From Belliella kenyensis (GTDB lineage: Bacteria; Bacteroidota; Bacteroidia; Cytophagales; Cyclobacteriaceae): DNA of 64,000 nt. The first letter of the stretch is position 1. Every line of letters begins with the position of its first letter. Below the pieces are notes generated by a model. The model saw only the letters and a list, made by a program, of their open reading frames with translations, was not told the origin of the DNA and did no database searches. The stretch is taken from NCBI RefSeq assembly GCF_022549675.1, contig NZ_JAKZGR010000014.1:1-64000 (forward strand). Reading direction: 5' to 3'. This document shows, one piece after another, positions 44,025 through 52,537 of the stretch. Both the position numbers and the translations under genes were made by a program.

Positions 44025-45695
44025 TTATTTTATATCTAAAACACCATCTCCCAAATGTAAGATAGGGACATAGCGATTGTTTTTACTTCCTCTGAAATCC
44101 AAGCCATAGGTAATCTTTCCCCCTACTCCACTTTTCTGGTCTAAACTTTTTCTGAAATCAAAACCTGATGAACTATTCATTGTACTCGACAGCCACGACA
44201 TCAATTCATACCCAAGATGAGCATTCAATGATGGGTATATTTGATATTTTTGAAAAAAACTTTCACGAAAATCTTCCAACTCCTTACTTCCAAATTTTGC
44301 TGTATTGTTAGAAATAAAATGAAAATTGTCATGTTGAATCATTTCATAGTTTGCAAAATTGAAGTATAGCCAACTGTCCATAACTAGCACTGGAATATCT
44401 CTGGAAATAGATTCCATCAACTGAAAGGTGGGTGCTGCAATATTTGGATCATCTGTCAGTATGACAATCATATCAGCAGAAGGTGCTCCCCCTCCTCTTC
44501 GAAGATTTACTTTTTCAAAGAAGCCTCTAATACTTCTATCATCAACCTTTTCGAAACTTACTACTTGAAAGCCTTTACTACTAGCTTGGTCGGAAAGCTT
44601 CTTGGCAAGATTCTCATCCCTTGTAGATGAAGTATATGCTATGGCAATTCTTCTACCTCTCACTTCCTGACGAGCAAATGCCAATACTCCATCTGTGATG
44701 GCACTGACAGATGGTCTAAAAAGATATGCATACTCAAAATTCTCAACTTTATCATCAATGTTTGACAAAGGATTGATAAAAGGTATTCTTCTATCCTCTG
44801 CAAATGAACTCATCAAATCAACTTCTTCCGGATACAAAGGACCAATGATTATATCTGCTTTGTCAAAAAAAGGATCCGCAAAAATACCCTTCATACGGTC
44901 GACGCTGCGCTGAGTATCAAAAGCCTTAACATTCACCTTTAAACCTTTCTTTTTTGCTTCATCAAGTGCAAATGCAATACCTTGGTAGAGTTCGAAAATA
45001 AAATTGGACGTATTTATTGCTCGAGTTTGTGTCCCAGAAGATTGTGAAAATGGCAAGACCACAGCCACATCTAAAACATCATCTTTCTTCTTAAAATCAT
45101 TCTTTACTTGGGAAGAAGAGTTTCCTAATTCAACATTTTTTATTTGGTTGTATATTAATCTATCATTTGTAGACATGACTGACTGCTTCTCTATCTTCTC
45201 CTTGAGTGACACAACAAAACCTCTGTTTGTCTCATATTTCTTCAAATTAGCCGCTAAATAACTTAAAGAGACATCCTTCAAGTATTTATAAGTTGCATTT
45301 TCTGCTTGTTGTTTTACAGTTTCGTCCTTGATCTCCAGTATTCTTTCCAAAGCATTTGCATGATTGCCTTCCTCAAAATAAATCAACGCCATCAAATATC
45401 TTGCATCATCTTGTCCATCCCAATTGGATAGATTGAGTAAAGGCTCAAGTGTAGCTTTTGACAGATTTGGTTGCTTATTCATAAATGCGGCTTGTGCAAA
45501 ATAAAAAGTCGCATATCTTGACAAATCACCATATTGCTTTTCGTCCATATAAGATCGAAACAGCTCCATGGCATCTTTATTATTCCCATAGCCTAATAGC
45601 GTTTTGGCTCTGTTGTAATTATTCAATGCATCTTGGGCAATGGAATTTGCAAAAAAAGAGACCATAATGAAGGTCAATAGAAAAACTTGCTTCAT
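44025..45695 (-). CDS. TPR plus periplasmic-binding-protein fold protein
   Basis: About 556 residues. The ATG at 45695 (MKQVFLLTFIMVSFFANSIA) gives a clean signal peptide and is preferred over 45719. Residues about 20-190 form TPR-like helices (YFAQAAFMNKQPNLSKATLE). The rest (about 210-550) is a type I periplasmic binding fold like LivJ or LpoA (VAVVLPFSQSSGTQ, ADIIIGPLYPEEVDLMSSFA). The TPR-plus-binding-domain layout recalls LpoA, so a peptidoglycan-synthesis role is possible but is inference. It is 9 bp upstream of hemL. Confidence 0.82.
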   Translation of the reverse strand: MKQVFLLTFIMVSFFANSIAQDALNNYNRAKTLLGYGNNKDAMELFRSYMDEKQYGDLSRYATFYFAQAAFMNKQPNLSKATLEPLLNLSNWDGQDDARYLMALIYFEEGNHANALERILEIKDETVKQQAENATYKYLKDVSLSYLAANLKKYETNRGFVVSLKEKIEKQSVMSTNDRLIYNQIKNVELGNSSSQVKNDFKKKDDVLDVAVVLPFSQSSGTQTRAINTSNFIFELYQGIAFALDEAKKKGLKVNVKAFDTQRSVDRMKGIFADPFFDKADIIIGPLYPEEVDLMSSFAEDRRIPFINPLSNIDDKVENFEYAYLFRPSVSAITDGVLAFARQEVRGRRIAIAYTSSTRDENLAKKLSDQASSKGFQVVSFEKVDDRSIRGFFEKVNLRRGGGAPSADMIVILTDDPNIAAPTFQLMESISRDIPVLVMDSWLYFNFANYEMIQHDNFHFISNNTAKFGSKELEDFRESFFQKYQIYPSLNAHLGYELMSWLSSTMNSSSGFDFRKSLDQKSGVGGKITYGLDFRGSKNNRYVPILHLGDGVLDIK

Positions 45696-45819
45696 GATTT
45701 TTTTGGAGTTAACTGACAAATATCATTCCTCTTCGAAAGGGACACGAATTTAATCCATTTTTCAACCAAATGAAAAGAATTGCCAATGTTGTCTTTGATA
45801 AAGTGTAAGTTAGTCATCT

Positions 45820-45872
45820 AAAAAACAAAACTCCTCTCTGAACCCATTGTCAAACATAGGTACAGAGAGGAG
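45820..45872 (-). terminator. Rho-independent terminator of guaA
   Basis: A perfect 10-bp stem (ctcctctctg / cagagaggag, 45831-45840 and 45863-45872) with a 22-nt loop. On the minus strand it is followed by ttttgtttttt. It lies 30 bp beyond the guaA stop. Confidence 0.85.
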
Positions 45873-45901
45873 ATACTAAACTAGAGAAACTATAGAAGTG
45901 C

Positions 45902-47431
45902 TTATTCCCACTCTATGGTTGCTGGTGGTTTAGAGGAGATATCATATACCACTCTATTTACACCTTTTACTCTATTGATGATTTCATTGGAAATTTTTCC
46001 TAAAAATTCATACGGTAAGTGAATCCAATCAGCTGTCATGCCATCCACAGAACCTACTGCTCGTAAAGCAACTACTCTTTCATAGGTACGCTCATCCCCC
46101 ATCACACCGACGGATTGGATAGGAAGTAAAATAGCCCCAGCTTGCCATACTTGATCATACAATCCATGATCTTTCAAGCCTTGAATAAATATATAATCTA
46201 CTTCTTGTAAAGTTTTTACTTTGTCCGCAGTGATATCTCCCAAGATTCTAATTGCTAAACCTGGCCCTGGGAATGGATGTCTGCCAACAATTGTTTCAGG
46301 AATCTCTAATGCCCTACCTACTTCTCTTACTTCATCTTTAAATAATGTATTCAAAGGCTCTACCACTGATAACTTCATAAAATCAGGCAGACCTCCTACA
46401 TTGTGATGCGACTTGATGGTTGCTGATGGTCCTTTTACGGAAACAGATTCTATGACATCTGGGTAGATCGTTCCTTGACCTAGCCATTTGACTCCCTCAA
46501 GCTTGTTGGATTCATCATCGAACACCTCTATAAAAACTCTTCCAATGGCTTTCCGTTTGGCTTCTGGATCGGTAAGCCCCTCCAATGCATCATAGAATCT
46601 CTGCTTTGCATCAACTCCAATCACATTCAGACCCATATCTTTGTAAGAATGAAGAACTTCTTCAAACTCATTTTTTCTCAATAGTCCATTGTCCACAAAT
46701 ACACAATAAAGGTTGCTGCCTATTGCTTTGTGTATCAATGTGGCTGCCACAGATGAATCAACACCTCCTGACAATCCCATCACAACTTTATCGTCACCTA
46801 TTCTTGCTTTCAGTTCTTCAACAGTAGCATCTATGAAAACATCAGATGTCCAATCTTGTGAACATCCACAGATATTTACGACGAAGTTTCTAAGCAAATT
46901 CTTCCCTTCTGATGAATGGGTTACTTCTGGGTGAAATTGTATACCATAAGTTTCTTCATTCCTAACCTTGAAGGCCGCTACTTTTACAGAGTCAGTACTT
47001 GCAATGACATCAAAACCGTCAGGCAATGTCTTGATTGTATCTCCATGCGACATCCATACTTGAGAACCATGTGTCAACTCTTTCAACAAGTCATAGTGAT
47101 TGTCCAAATGAGTTAAATTTGCACGTCCATATTCTCTAATTTCTGAAGGTAAAACTTCCCCACCGTATTTTTGTGCGAGGAGTTGAGAACCGTAGCATAC
47201 GCCAAGAAGCGGTAACTTACCTCTCAAGCTATCTAAGTCCAAATCAGGAGATCCTTCATCTCTTACAGAGCATGGGCTTCCTGAAAGAATTACTCCTTTG
47301 ACTGCTTCTGTAAGCTCAGGGACTTTATTATAAGGGTGAATTTCACAATATACGTTTAGTTCTCTAACTCTTCGGGCGATGAGTTGTGTGTACTGAGAAC
47401 CAAAATCTAGGATCAAAATCTGTTCTGCCAT
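45902..47431 (-). CDS. guaA: GMP synthase (glutamine-hydrolysing)
   Basis: Aminates XMP to GMP with ATP and glutamine. From the ATG at 47431 ([17 protein letters not shown]) the protein has about 509 residues. It comprises a class I amidotransferase domain (nucleophile Cys in [13 protein letters not shown], His/Glu in [11 protein letters not shown]), an ATP-pyrophosphatase P-loop ([12 protein letters not shown]) and the C-terminal dimer domain ending PPATIEWE. The two extra codons from a TTG at 47437 are not needed. A -7 box TACCTTTG lies only 3 nt upstream of the ATG. Confidence 0.96.
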   Translation of the reverse strand: MAEQILILDFGSQYTQLIARRVRELNVYCEIHPYNKVPELTEAVKGVILSGSPCSVRDEGSPDLDLDSLRGKLPLLGVCYGSQLLAQKYGGEVLPSEIREYGRANLTHLDNHYDLLKELTHGSQVWMSHGDTIKTLPDGFDVIASTDSVKVAAFKVRNEETYGIQFHPEVTHSSEGKNLLRNFVVNICGCSQDWTSDVFIDATVEELKARIGDDKVVMGLSGGVDSSVAATLIHKAIGSNLYCVFVDNGLLRKNEFEEVLHSYKDMGLNVIGVDAKQRFYDALEGLTDPEAKRKAIGRVFIEVFDDESNKLEGVKWLGQGTIYPDVIESVSVKGPSATIKSHHNVGGLPDFMKLSVVEPLNTLFKDEVREVGRALEIPETIVGRHPFPGPGLAIRILGDITADKVKTLQEVDYIFIQGLKDHGLYDQVWQAGAILLPIQSVGVMGDERTYERVVALRAVGSVDGMTADWIHLPYEFLGKISNEIINRVKGVNRVVYDISSKPPATIEWE

Positions 47432-47699
47432 GCGCAAAGGTAATCAGCCTATCACAATTGATAAAGTTTAAATGAAAAATATTATCAAATTAAGGTGTAC
47501 CTTTTCCACAAAAAAGTAATGACTTATTAAGTTAAACTAAAGAAATCGCACTCAAAACTACATTGTATCAGACTATAAACTAAATCCCTATTCTTCAATT
47601 TCCGTCAGCTTAGCTAAGATCACTATAAAAAAATAACCTACACAAAGATAGTAGATTTAAAGCTTAATCATCACCACAATTTTTCCGTCATATAGATTT

Positions 47700-47871
47700 T
47701 ATGGATATACGGAACTTTGCCAATAACATTACAAAATTCCGATTTATCTAACTTCCGATACAAATTGATATTGGATACTTAATTGATATTGGATACTTAT
47801 GGATATTGACCATTAACAACCTGTTGAGCCAATGAATTGAAGTTACTGGCAAAAAAACGTATAATCAGATA
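47700..47871. repeat. MITE-like intergenic repeat, copy 2 (172 bp)
   Basis: Matches 13597-13750 along its whole length and adds an 18-bp tandem duplication (attgatattggatactta twice, about 47764-47799). The same imperfect terminal inverted repeats are present. The flanks atagattt (left, about 47692-47699) and atagattt (right, about 47869-47876) may be a target-site duplication. The right end lies 22 bp from the stop of the flavin reductase gene. The rest of the gene-free stretch 47438-47892 is A/T-rich, with no other feature seen. Confidence 0.7.
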
Positions 47872-47892
47872 GATTTAATATTTGGCTAAATC

Positions 47893-48522
47893 TTAGAGAA
47901 GCTTTTCTACTTCCTTACCTGGCTTTGGGTAACTCAGCTTACCTAATCTTTTCCCAATGTAATATTCATCTAAACCATTGACAGTGACTGTCTCCATCTT
48001 TTCCAAATCCAAAGAACCGTCTTCTCTCAATCCGCCATCTACTACCCATACATGCTCTATGGATGCAATAATCAGCACTGTATCGTTCACATCAAGTGTC
48101 TGACTTGATATTAGCTTGCAGGCTATTTGCAAAGGGCTGATTTTCACAAATGGGGCTGTGCATTCAGGTCTATTCAAGACTTCTAATCCAACAGCCTCAA
48201 ACTCAGACACCTCATACCTCGCCGCTGTTTGATGAGCTTTTTCATAAAAAGATTTGGCTACATGATTGAGCGTAAACTCTGCCGTATCTAGGATATTCTG
48301 AAGTGTATGCCTTTCGACCGTATGTGGTCTAAAGAGAACTCCTACCAAAGGCGGAGAAGCTCCTATATGAAACACTTGAGAAAATGGTGCTAAGTTGGTT
48401 TCGTTGGCCTTACTTATGGTTCCAATTAAATTGAGACTTTTGTAGCCTGATAAGGCATTGACAAAATCCCTTCTAAAAGATGCATCTCCTTGAAGCAAAT
48501 TTTCTTTACTAAAGCTTTTCAT
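47893..48522 (-). CDS. Flavin reductase family protein
   Basis: A 209-residue FMN-binding split-barrel protein. The N-terminal half has the family pattern of small-residue strands and turns (SLNLIGTISKANETNLAPFS, GVLFRPHTVERHTLQNI). The C-terminal half carries the barrel's last strands. It probably binds FMN and uses NAD(P)H; the partner or substrate is unknown. Its start shares one base with the stop of the upstream gene (TAATG), which suggests coupling. Confidence 0.85.
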   Translation of the reverse strand: MKSFSKENLLQGDASFRRDFVNALSGYKSLNLIGTISKANETNLAPFSQVFHIGASPPLVGVLFRPHTVERHTLQNILDTAEFTLNHVAKSFYEKAHQTAARYEVSEFEAVGLEVLNRPECTAPFVKISPLQIACKLISSQTLDVNDTVLIIASIEHVWVVDGGLREDGSLDLEKMETVTVNGLDEYYIGKRLGKLSYPKPGKEVEKLL

Positions 48523-48965
48523 TAATCTGCTATTGCCTCTTCTAAACTATCACAGTATTTGATATTTAATTGATCTATGATATGGTCAGGATTATTTTTC
48601 ATAATCTGCTCTTTGGCGATCATCACCATCTTTTCAAACCACTTCTCTGCTGGTAAAATTTTCCTGTGCTGACGAAGACCTAGTGCTAACATTTCCTTTT
48701 TCCACTCTAAAAAATACCATTCCATACTTGGCTGGTGAAAAGCTCTCAAAGATCGCTTATCAAAAATGAATTTATGGTAATCCCCCTTTTTGATGATCTC
48801 TGAAATCCTATGAAAAACATTTTTAAATATATCAATGGGAACATAATCTGTCAACAATTGACAGATCACAATGCCACTCTCTGAATTGGCAAATACTTTT
48901 GCATCCCTTTCTTCAAATATCAATTCAAAATCATTAATACCGATTATGTTATCAATAGCATTCAT
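48522..48965 (-). CDS. STAS/SpoIIAA-like hypothetical protein
   Basis: A 147-residue cytosolic protein. The pattern of strands and helices (FELIFEERDAKVFANSESGI, then YHKFIFDKRSLRAFHQPSM) resembles STAS/SpoIIAA-like domains common in Bacteroidota, which often follow an interaction rather than an enzymatic role. The match is by eye and not certain. It sits between a coiled-coil protein (23-bp gap) and the flavin reductase (1-bp overlap), probably one operon. Confidence 0.65.
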   Translation of the reverse strand: MNAIDNIIGINDFELIFEERDAKVFANSESGIVICQLLTDYVPIDIFKNVFHRISEIIKKGDYHKFIFDKRSLRAFHQPSMEWYFLEWKKEMLALGLRQHRKILPAEKWFEKMVMIAKEQIMKNNPDHIIDQLNIKYCDSLEEAIAD

Positions 48966-48988
48966 AGCTAAGAAGTTAATTTACTAAA

Positions 48989-49252
48989 TTAGTGAAAAGA
49001 TTTCTTTTTTAGGCTTGGAACATTAGCGACTTCTACCTTGAGATGATCAAGATTTTCTTCCAATCTGATCGCATACTCTAATGTAGTCTTCATTAGTTCT
49101 TGTTGTGCAGCAATCTGTTCTTTCAACCTTGAAAGTTCACTATTCATTGACTGCAATTGAGACTCATATTCCTTTTGAAGCTTTTCCTTCTCTAATCTTG
49201 CCTTCTTTAGCTCTTCCTTGAAAATCAAATATGATTCTGGTGGAGTCTTCAT
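48989..49252 (-). CDS. Small coiled-coil hypothetical protein
   Basis: An 87-residue charged protein that is almost entirely heptad-type helix (KEELKKARLEKEKLQKEYES, then SELSRLKEQIAAQQELMKTT). There is no signal or membrane segment. No family is recognised. It is the first gene of a probable three-gene unit with the STAS-like protein and the flavin reductase. Confidence 0.65.
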   Translation of the reverse strand: MKTPPESYLIFKEELKKARLEKEKLQKEYESQLQSMNSELSRLKEQIAAQQELMKTTLEYAIRLEENLDHLKVEVANVPSLKKKSFH

Positions 49253-49333
49253 AATACTTGTACTTGTTACTCGTGGGAAAATACCCTATTCATACTACTA
49301 ACAAATTTACCAAATTGTTTTGAGTTAAAAGCA

Positions 49334-50020
49334 CTAAACACCTCTCACCGAAGACATACCGCCATCTATACGCAATATTTGACCAGTCATCCAAGATGAA
49401 CTGTCAGATAACAGGTATGAAACGGCCGCCGCCATTTCTTCAGGATCACCAAATCTTCCCAAAGGGTGGCGCTTTTTTGCAGCTTCTTTCTTTTCATCGC
49501 TTGATAGCAGCTGTCCAGCCAATGGTGTATCTGTAAGTGAGGGTGCGACTGCATTTACTCGAATACCATTGGGAGACCATTCTGCCGCTAATGACTTGAC
49601 CAAACCTTCAACGGCACCTTTTGAACTAGCAATAGAACTATGAAACCCCATACCCATAGACACAGCCACGGTACTAAAGAGAACAACAGATGGTTTATTT
49701 GCTTGTTTGAGACCCTTGAAGCAGGCTTGAAGCACCTTTACGGCCCCAAAGAAATTCACCTCTAGATCTTCTTTAAATTGATCAATCGTCAATCTATGAA
49801 AAGGTTTTAAGTTGATAGTGCCAGGACAATATACCAAACCATCGATCACATCTGGAAGTTGTTTGATCTCCTTGAAGTCCGATGTGGCATCAAGATGAAA
49901 ATCCCCCTCTGAACTTCTAGAGTAGGTTGTAACTTCTGCTCCTTCAGACTTAAGTCTTTCTACAATTGATTTACCTATTCCCGAGCTTCCTCCTATGACG
50001 ACAACCTTTTTATGCTTCAT
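49334..50020 (-). CDS. Short-chain dehydrogenase/reductase family protein lacking the catalytic Tyr
   Basis: A 228-residue Rossmann-fold SDR. The cofactor loop VIGGSSGIGKSIVERL (7-22), LVYCPGT, the helix around VNFFGAVKVLQA and NAVAPSLTDTP are all present, and it ends in the usual RIDGG. At the active site the expected YxxxK reads IASSK in HSSIASSKGAVEGL: Lys is kept but Ile stands where Tyr should be. It may be an SDR with altered chemistry or a non-catalytic member. The substrate is unknown. Confidence 0.85.
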   Translation of the reverse strand: MKHKKVVVIGGSSGIGKSIVERLKSEGAEVTTYSRSSEGDFHLDATSDFKEIKQLPDVIDGLVYCPGTINLKPFHRLTIDQFKEDLEVNFFGAVKVLQACFKGLKQANKPSVVLFSTVAVSMGMGFHSSIASSKGAVEGLVKSLAAEWSPNGIRVNAVAPSLTDTPLAGQLLSSDEKKEAAKKRHPLGRFGDPEEMAAAVSYLLSDSSSWMTGQILRIDGGMSSVRGV

Positions 50021-50455
50021 AATTTTATTATTGTTTTTTTCTAGTCAGATACATTGAATTCACTACTGCCTTATTGAACAAATAACCTTAATTCTCAATC
50101 TATGTTTAGAAAATATATAGAATAGTAAGTTTTTCAGTATTTTAAATTTGTGTACCGATTCGAGAGTTAGTATTTATTCAAAATCCGCACGATCAATGCT
50201 AATTTAAATCAATGCAAACAGCCAAGTTTTGAAAGTGCTTGAGGCTAAAACCAAGCTGATATTTACACAAAAAACCTCATTTTCAACAATATACATTTAT
50301 TGTCAACAAAAAAATCTCAATAAAAAAAATCCCTATTGAAATTATGATGAATTTCAATAAGGATTCAAACTACTAGAAGAGGTGAATTCACAAATAAAGT
50401 TGAAAACCCTTCATTGACATTTTCAGGCGTGGTGTGTGACGATGAAAACCCTCGA
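50021..50455. other. Intergenic between the SDR gene and folE
   Basis: No gene seen. The right part holds the folE terminator (50321-50364). Between it and the folE stop lies a short stretch with two copies of tgaaaaccct (about 50402 and 50440). The left part upstream of the SDR gene is A/T-rich, and no consensus promoter stands out. Confidence 0.5.
50321..50364 (-). terminator. Rho-independent terminator of folE
   Basis: A 15-bp stem with one mismatch (atccctattgaaatt / aatttcaataaggat) around a 6-nt loop. On the minus strand it is followed by tttttttt. It lies about 90 bp beyond the folE stop. Confidence 0.85.
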
Positions 50456-51121
50456 TTACAAAGAGATGTATTTCATGAATTCATTCCTTGACTGCTCTTC
50501 TCTCTCAAACTTCCCACTATAGTAGGAAGTCACTGTAGAACTATTGACATCATTGATTCCCCTGGAGGATACACACATGTGGTTAGCATCAATCACCACA
50601 GCTATATCATCAGTACCTAACACTTCCTTAAGTTCATTACCTATCTGCATCGTCAACCTTTCTTGTACTTGAGGACGCTTTGCATAATATTGAACTATTC
50701 TATTGATCTTAGAAAGACCAATCACATTTCCATTTGAAATATAAGCCACATGTGCCTTACCATAGATAGGGACAAAATGGTGTTCGCAATTTGAAAAGAA
50801 AGTAATATCCTTTTCTACGAGCATTTCATTATACTTGTACTTGTTCTCAAAAAGCTTCGCCTCTGGCTTATTTTTAGGATTCAGGCCACTGAAAATTTCT
50901 TTTATGTACATTTTGGCCACTCTTTTCGGCGTACCTTTCAAGCTATCATCGGTCAAATCCAGCCCCATTATAAGCATGATTTCTTTGAAGTGCTTTTCTA
51001 TAAGCTCGATTTTGAGCTCATCGTCCATTTCAAAGGCATCCTCTCTTAGAGGCGTGTCATATGAAGTCCCCACATGCTCATCCCCGATTTCGTCAATGTC
51101 TCGTGTCACATTAATTGCCAT
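50456..51121 (-). CDS. folE: GTP cyclohydrolase I
   Basis: Converts GTP to 7,8-dihydroneopterin triphosphate, the entry to folate and queuosine precursors. The ATG at 51121 (MAINVTRDIDEIG) is preferred over 51151 because it reduces overlap with queD from 41 to 11 bp. Zinc and catalytic residues are present: SNCEHHFVPIYGKAHVAYI (Cys, His) and DANHMCVSSRGI. The 221-residue length is normal. It is downstream of queD and overlapping, so folE-queD form a pterin unit. Confidence 0.95.
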   Translation of the reverse strand: MAINVTRDIDEIGDEHVGTSYDTPLREDAFEMDDELKIELIEKHFKEIMLIMGLDLTDDSLKGTPKRVAKMYIKEIFSGLNPKNKPEAKLFENKYKYNEMLVEKDITFFSNCEHHFVPIYGKAHVAYISNGNVIGLSKINRIVQYYAKRPQVQERLTMQIGNELKEVLGTDDIAVVIDANHMCVSSRGINDVNSSTVTSYYSGKFEREEQSRNEFMKYISL

Positions 51122-51521
51122 CGTATTCAACAAAGTTTCTTTCTGTTTCATATAATCGAACTATTAAGTCGTATTTTATATCAATTTCTTTTCTTAAAAT
51201 ATTCCAAACCACCACCGCTATGTTTTCAGCAGTTGGGTTGATTTCTTTAAACTCTTCTGTGTCTAAGTTTAAATTTTTGTGATCAAATTTGTTCAACACT
51301 TTTTCCTTGATCAAATCACTCAATATTTTCATGTCATAAACATAGCCTGTATCTGCATCAATCTCGCCTGTAAGCTTGATGATCAATTCATAATTATGCC
51401 CATGAAAATTGGAGTTGTTACACTTCCCAAATATTTCTTGATTTTTTTCATCAGACCATTTAGGATTAAACAATCTGTGAGCTGCGTTGAAGTGCTCTTT
51501 TCTATATACGGATACTTTCAT
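51111..51521 (-). CDS. queD: 6-carboxytetrahydropterin synthase / PTPS family protein
   Basis: A 136-residue T-fold enzyme acting on dihydroneopterin triphosphate, the product of the adjacent FolE. The zinc His set is in RKEHFNAAHRL and NFHGHNYELI; the catalytic Cys is in IFGKCNNSN. It was assigned to QueD because folE is adjacent, but queC and queE are not in the window, so a tetrahydrobiopterin-type PTPS cannot be excluded. Its 3' end overlaps folE by 11 bp. Confidence 0.9.
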   Translation of the reverse strand: MKVSVYRKEHFNAAHRLFNPKWSDEKNQEIFGKCNNSNFHGHNYELIIKLTGEIDADTGYVYDMKILSDLIKEKVLNKFDHKNLNLDTEEFKEINPTAENIAVVVWNILRKEIDIKYDLIVRLYETERNFVEYDGN

Positions 51522-51524
51522 TGA

Positions 51525-51826
51525 TAACAGAACTTGATAGTGAAATTTTTGTTTATGTTTTACATATCAATAATTAAACAAAAATCACAAAGCATTGATT
51601 TATAAAGCGATAAAAAACCAGAAAAGATTTATAATCACTTCACTTTTTATTAAATCTTGATCACGCAAATTAACACAGAAAATAACAAAAACAGTTCCAA
51701 GGCACGCAAAGTAGTGCAGTTGAGACCTAATCGCCCCAATTCACAGGAACTTAAAACACTGAATACTTGTCTTTTAAAAGAACATGCACTTTCTTTGCTG
51801 ACTACAGATCGAAATAATTACATTAG
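51525..51826. other. Intergenic between queD and the L,D-transpeptidase gene
   Basis: A divergent regulatory region with no gene seen. Neither direction has a clean TTTG-N19-TAnnTTTG promoter. No riboswitch-like fold (for example preQ1) was recognised. Confidence 0.5.
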
Positions 51827-52537
51827 ATGAAAAAAATCACCTTAGCTTTAATTTTCCTTACAACCAGTTTATTTTCCGATTATTTTGCTGCTGACAGCTC
51901 ACCGTCTCAGCCTAAAGTAATCAATCCAACCACCAGCCTGAATGCTAATTTAATTTTTTCGAATCCAATCAATTCCAATTTTGTCTTACCTAATCTTACT
52001 ATCCTTGAAATAGGAATCGCAGGCTATCAGAAACTGGTCGAGATTGATGAATTAAACAAAGACAAACCACTTAGCATCATAGATTTTTCACTTCCGTCCA
52101 CACACAAGAGGCTATGGATCATAGATATTGCATCTGGAGAAATACTGCACCATGGATACGTATCTCATGGTCGGAATTCAGGTGATCTTATGGCTAAGTC
52201 CTTTTCAAACGTCAATTCATCCTACATGAGTAGCTTAGGTTTTTACAAAACAGGCGAAACATACCAAGGAAAACATGGGTATTCCTTGAGACTTGATGGC
52301 TTGGAAATTGGTATAAATGACAAAGCAAGAGAAAGAGCAATCGTCATACATGGTGCTGACTATGCCAATGAAGATTTTATCAAAACCACAGGTAGACTTG
52401 GCAGAAGCTTGGGTTGCCCAGCTCTTCCAACATCAGAAGCCAACCAAGTGATCGATTTGATAAAAGACAAATCGCTTCTGTTTATCTTTGGAAATGATGA
52501 TCAGTATCTTCTAAAATCTCCAATTCTAAACGCCTGA
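51827..52537 (+). CDS. Murein L,D-transpeptidase catalytic domain family protein
   Basis: A 236-residue exported protein (signal peptide to about YFAAD, residue 22). The YkuD-like domain (about 75-225) begins LWIIDIASGEILHHGYVSHG and ends with IHGADYAN and the catalytic-Cys motif GRLGRSLGCPALP. It belongs to the short periplasmic L,D-transpeptidase-like family found in Bacteroidota and Proteobacteria. It forms 3-3 cross-links or trims peptidoglycan (inference). It converges on a second, larger L,D-transpeptidase with a 12-bp 3' overlap. Confidence 0.9.
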   Translation: MKKITLALIFLTTSLFSDYFAADSSPSQPKVINPTTSLNANLIFSNPINSNFVLPNLTILEIGIAGYQKLVEIDELNKDKPLSIIDFSLPSTHKRLWIIDIASGEILHHGYVSHGRNSGDLMAKSFSNVNSSYMSSLGFYKTGETYQGKHGYSLRLDGLEIGINDKARERAIVIHGADYANEDFIKTTGRLGRSLGCPALPTSEANQVIDLIKDKSLLFIFGNDDQYLLKSPILNA

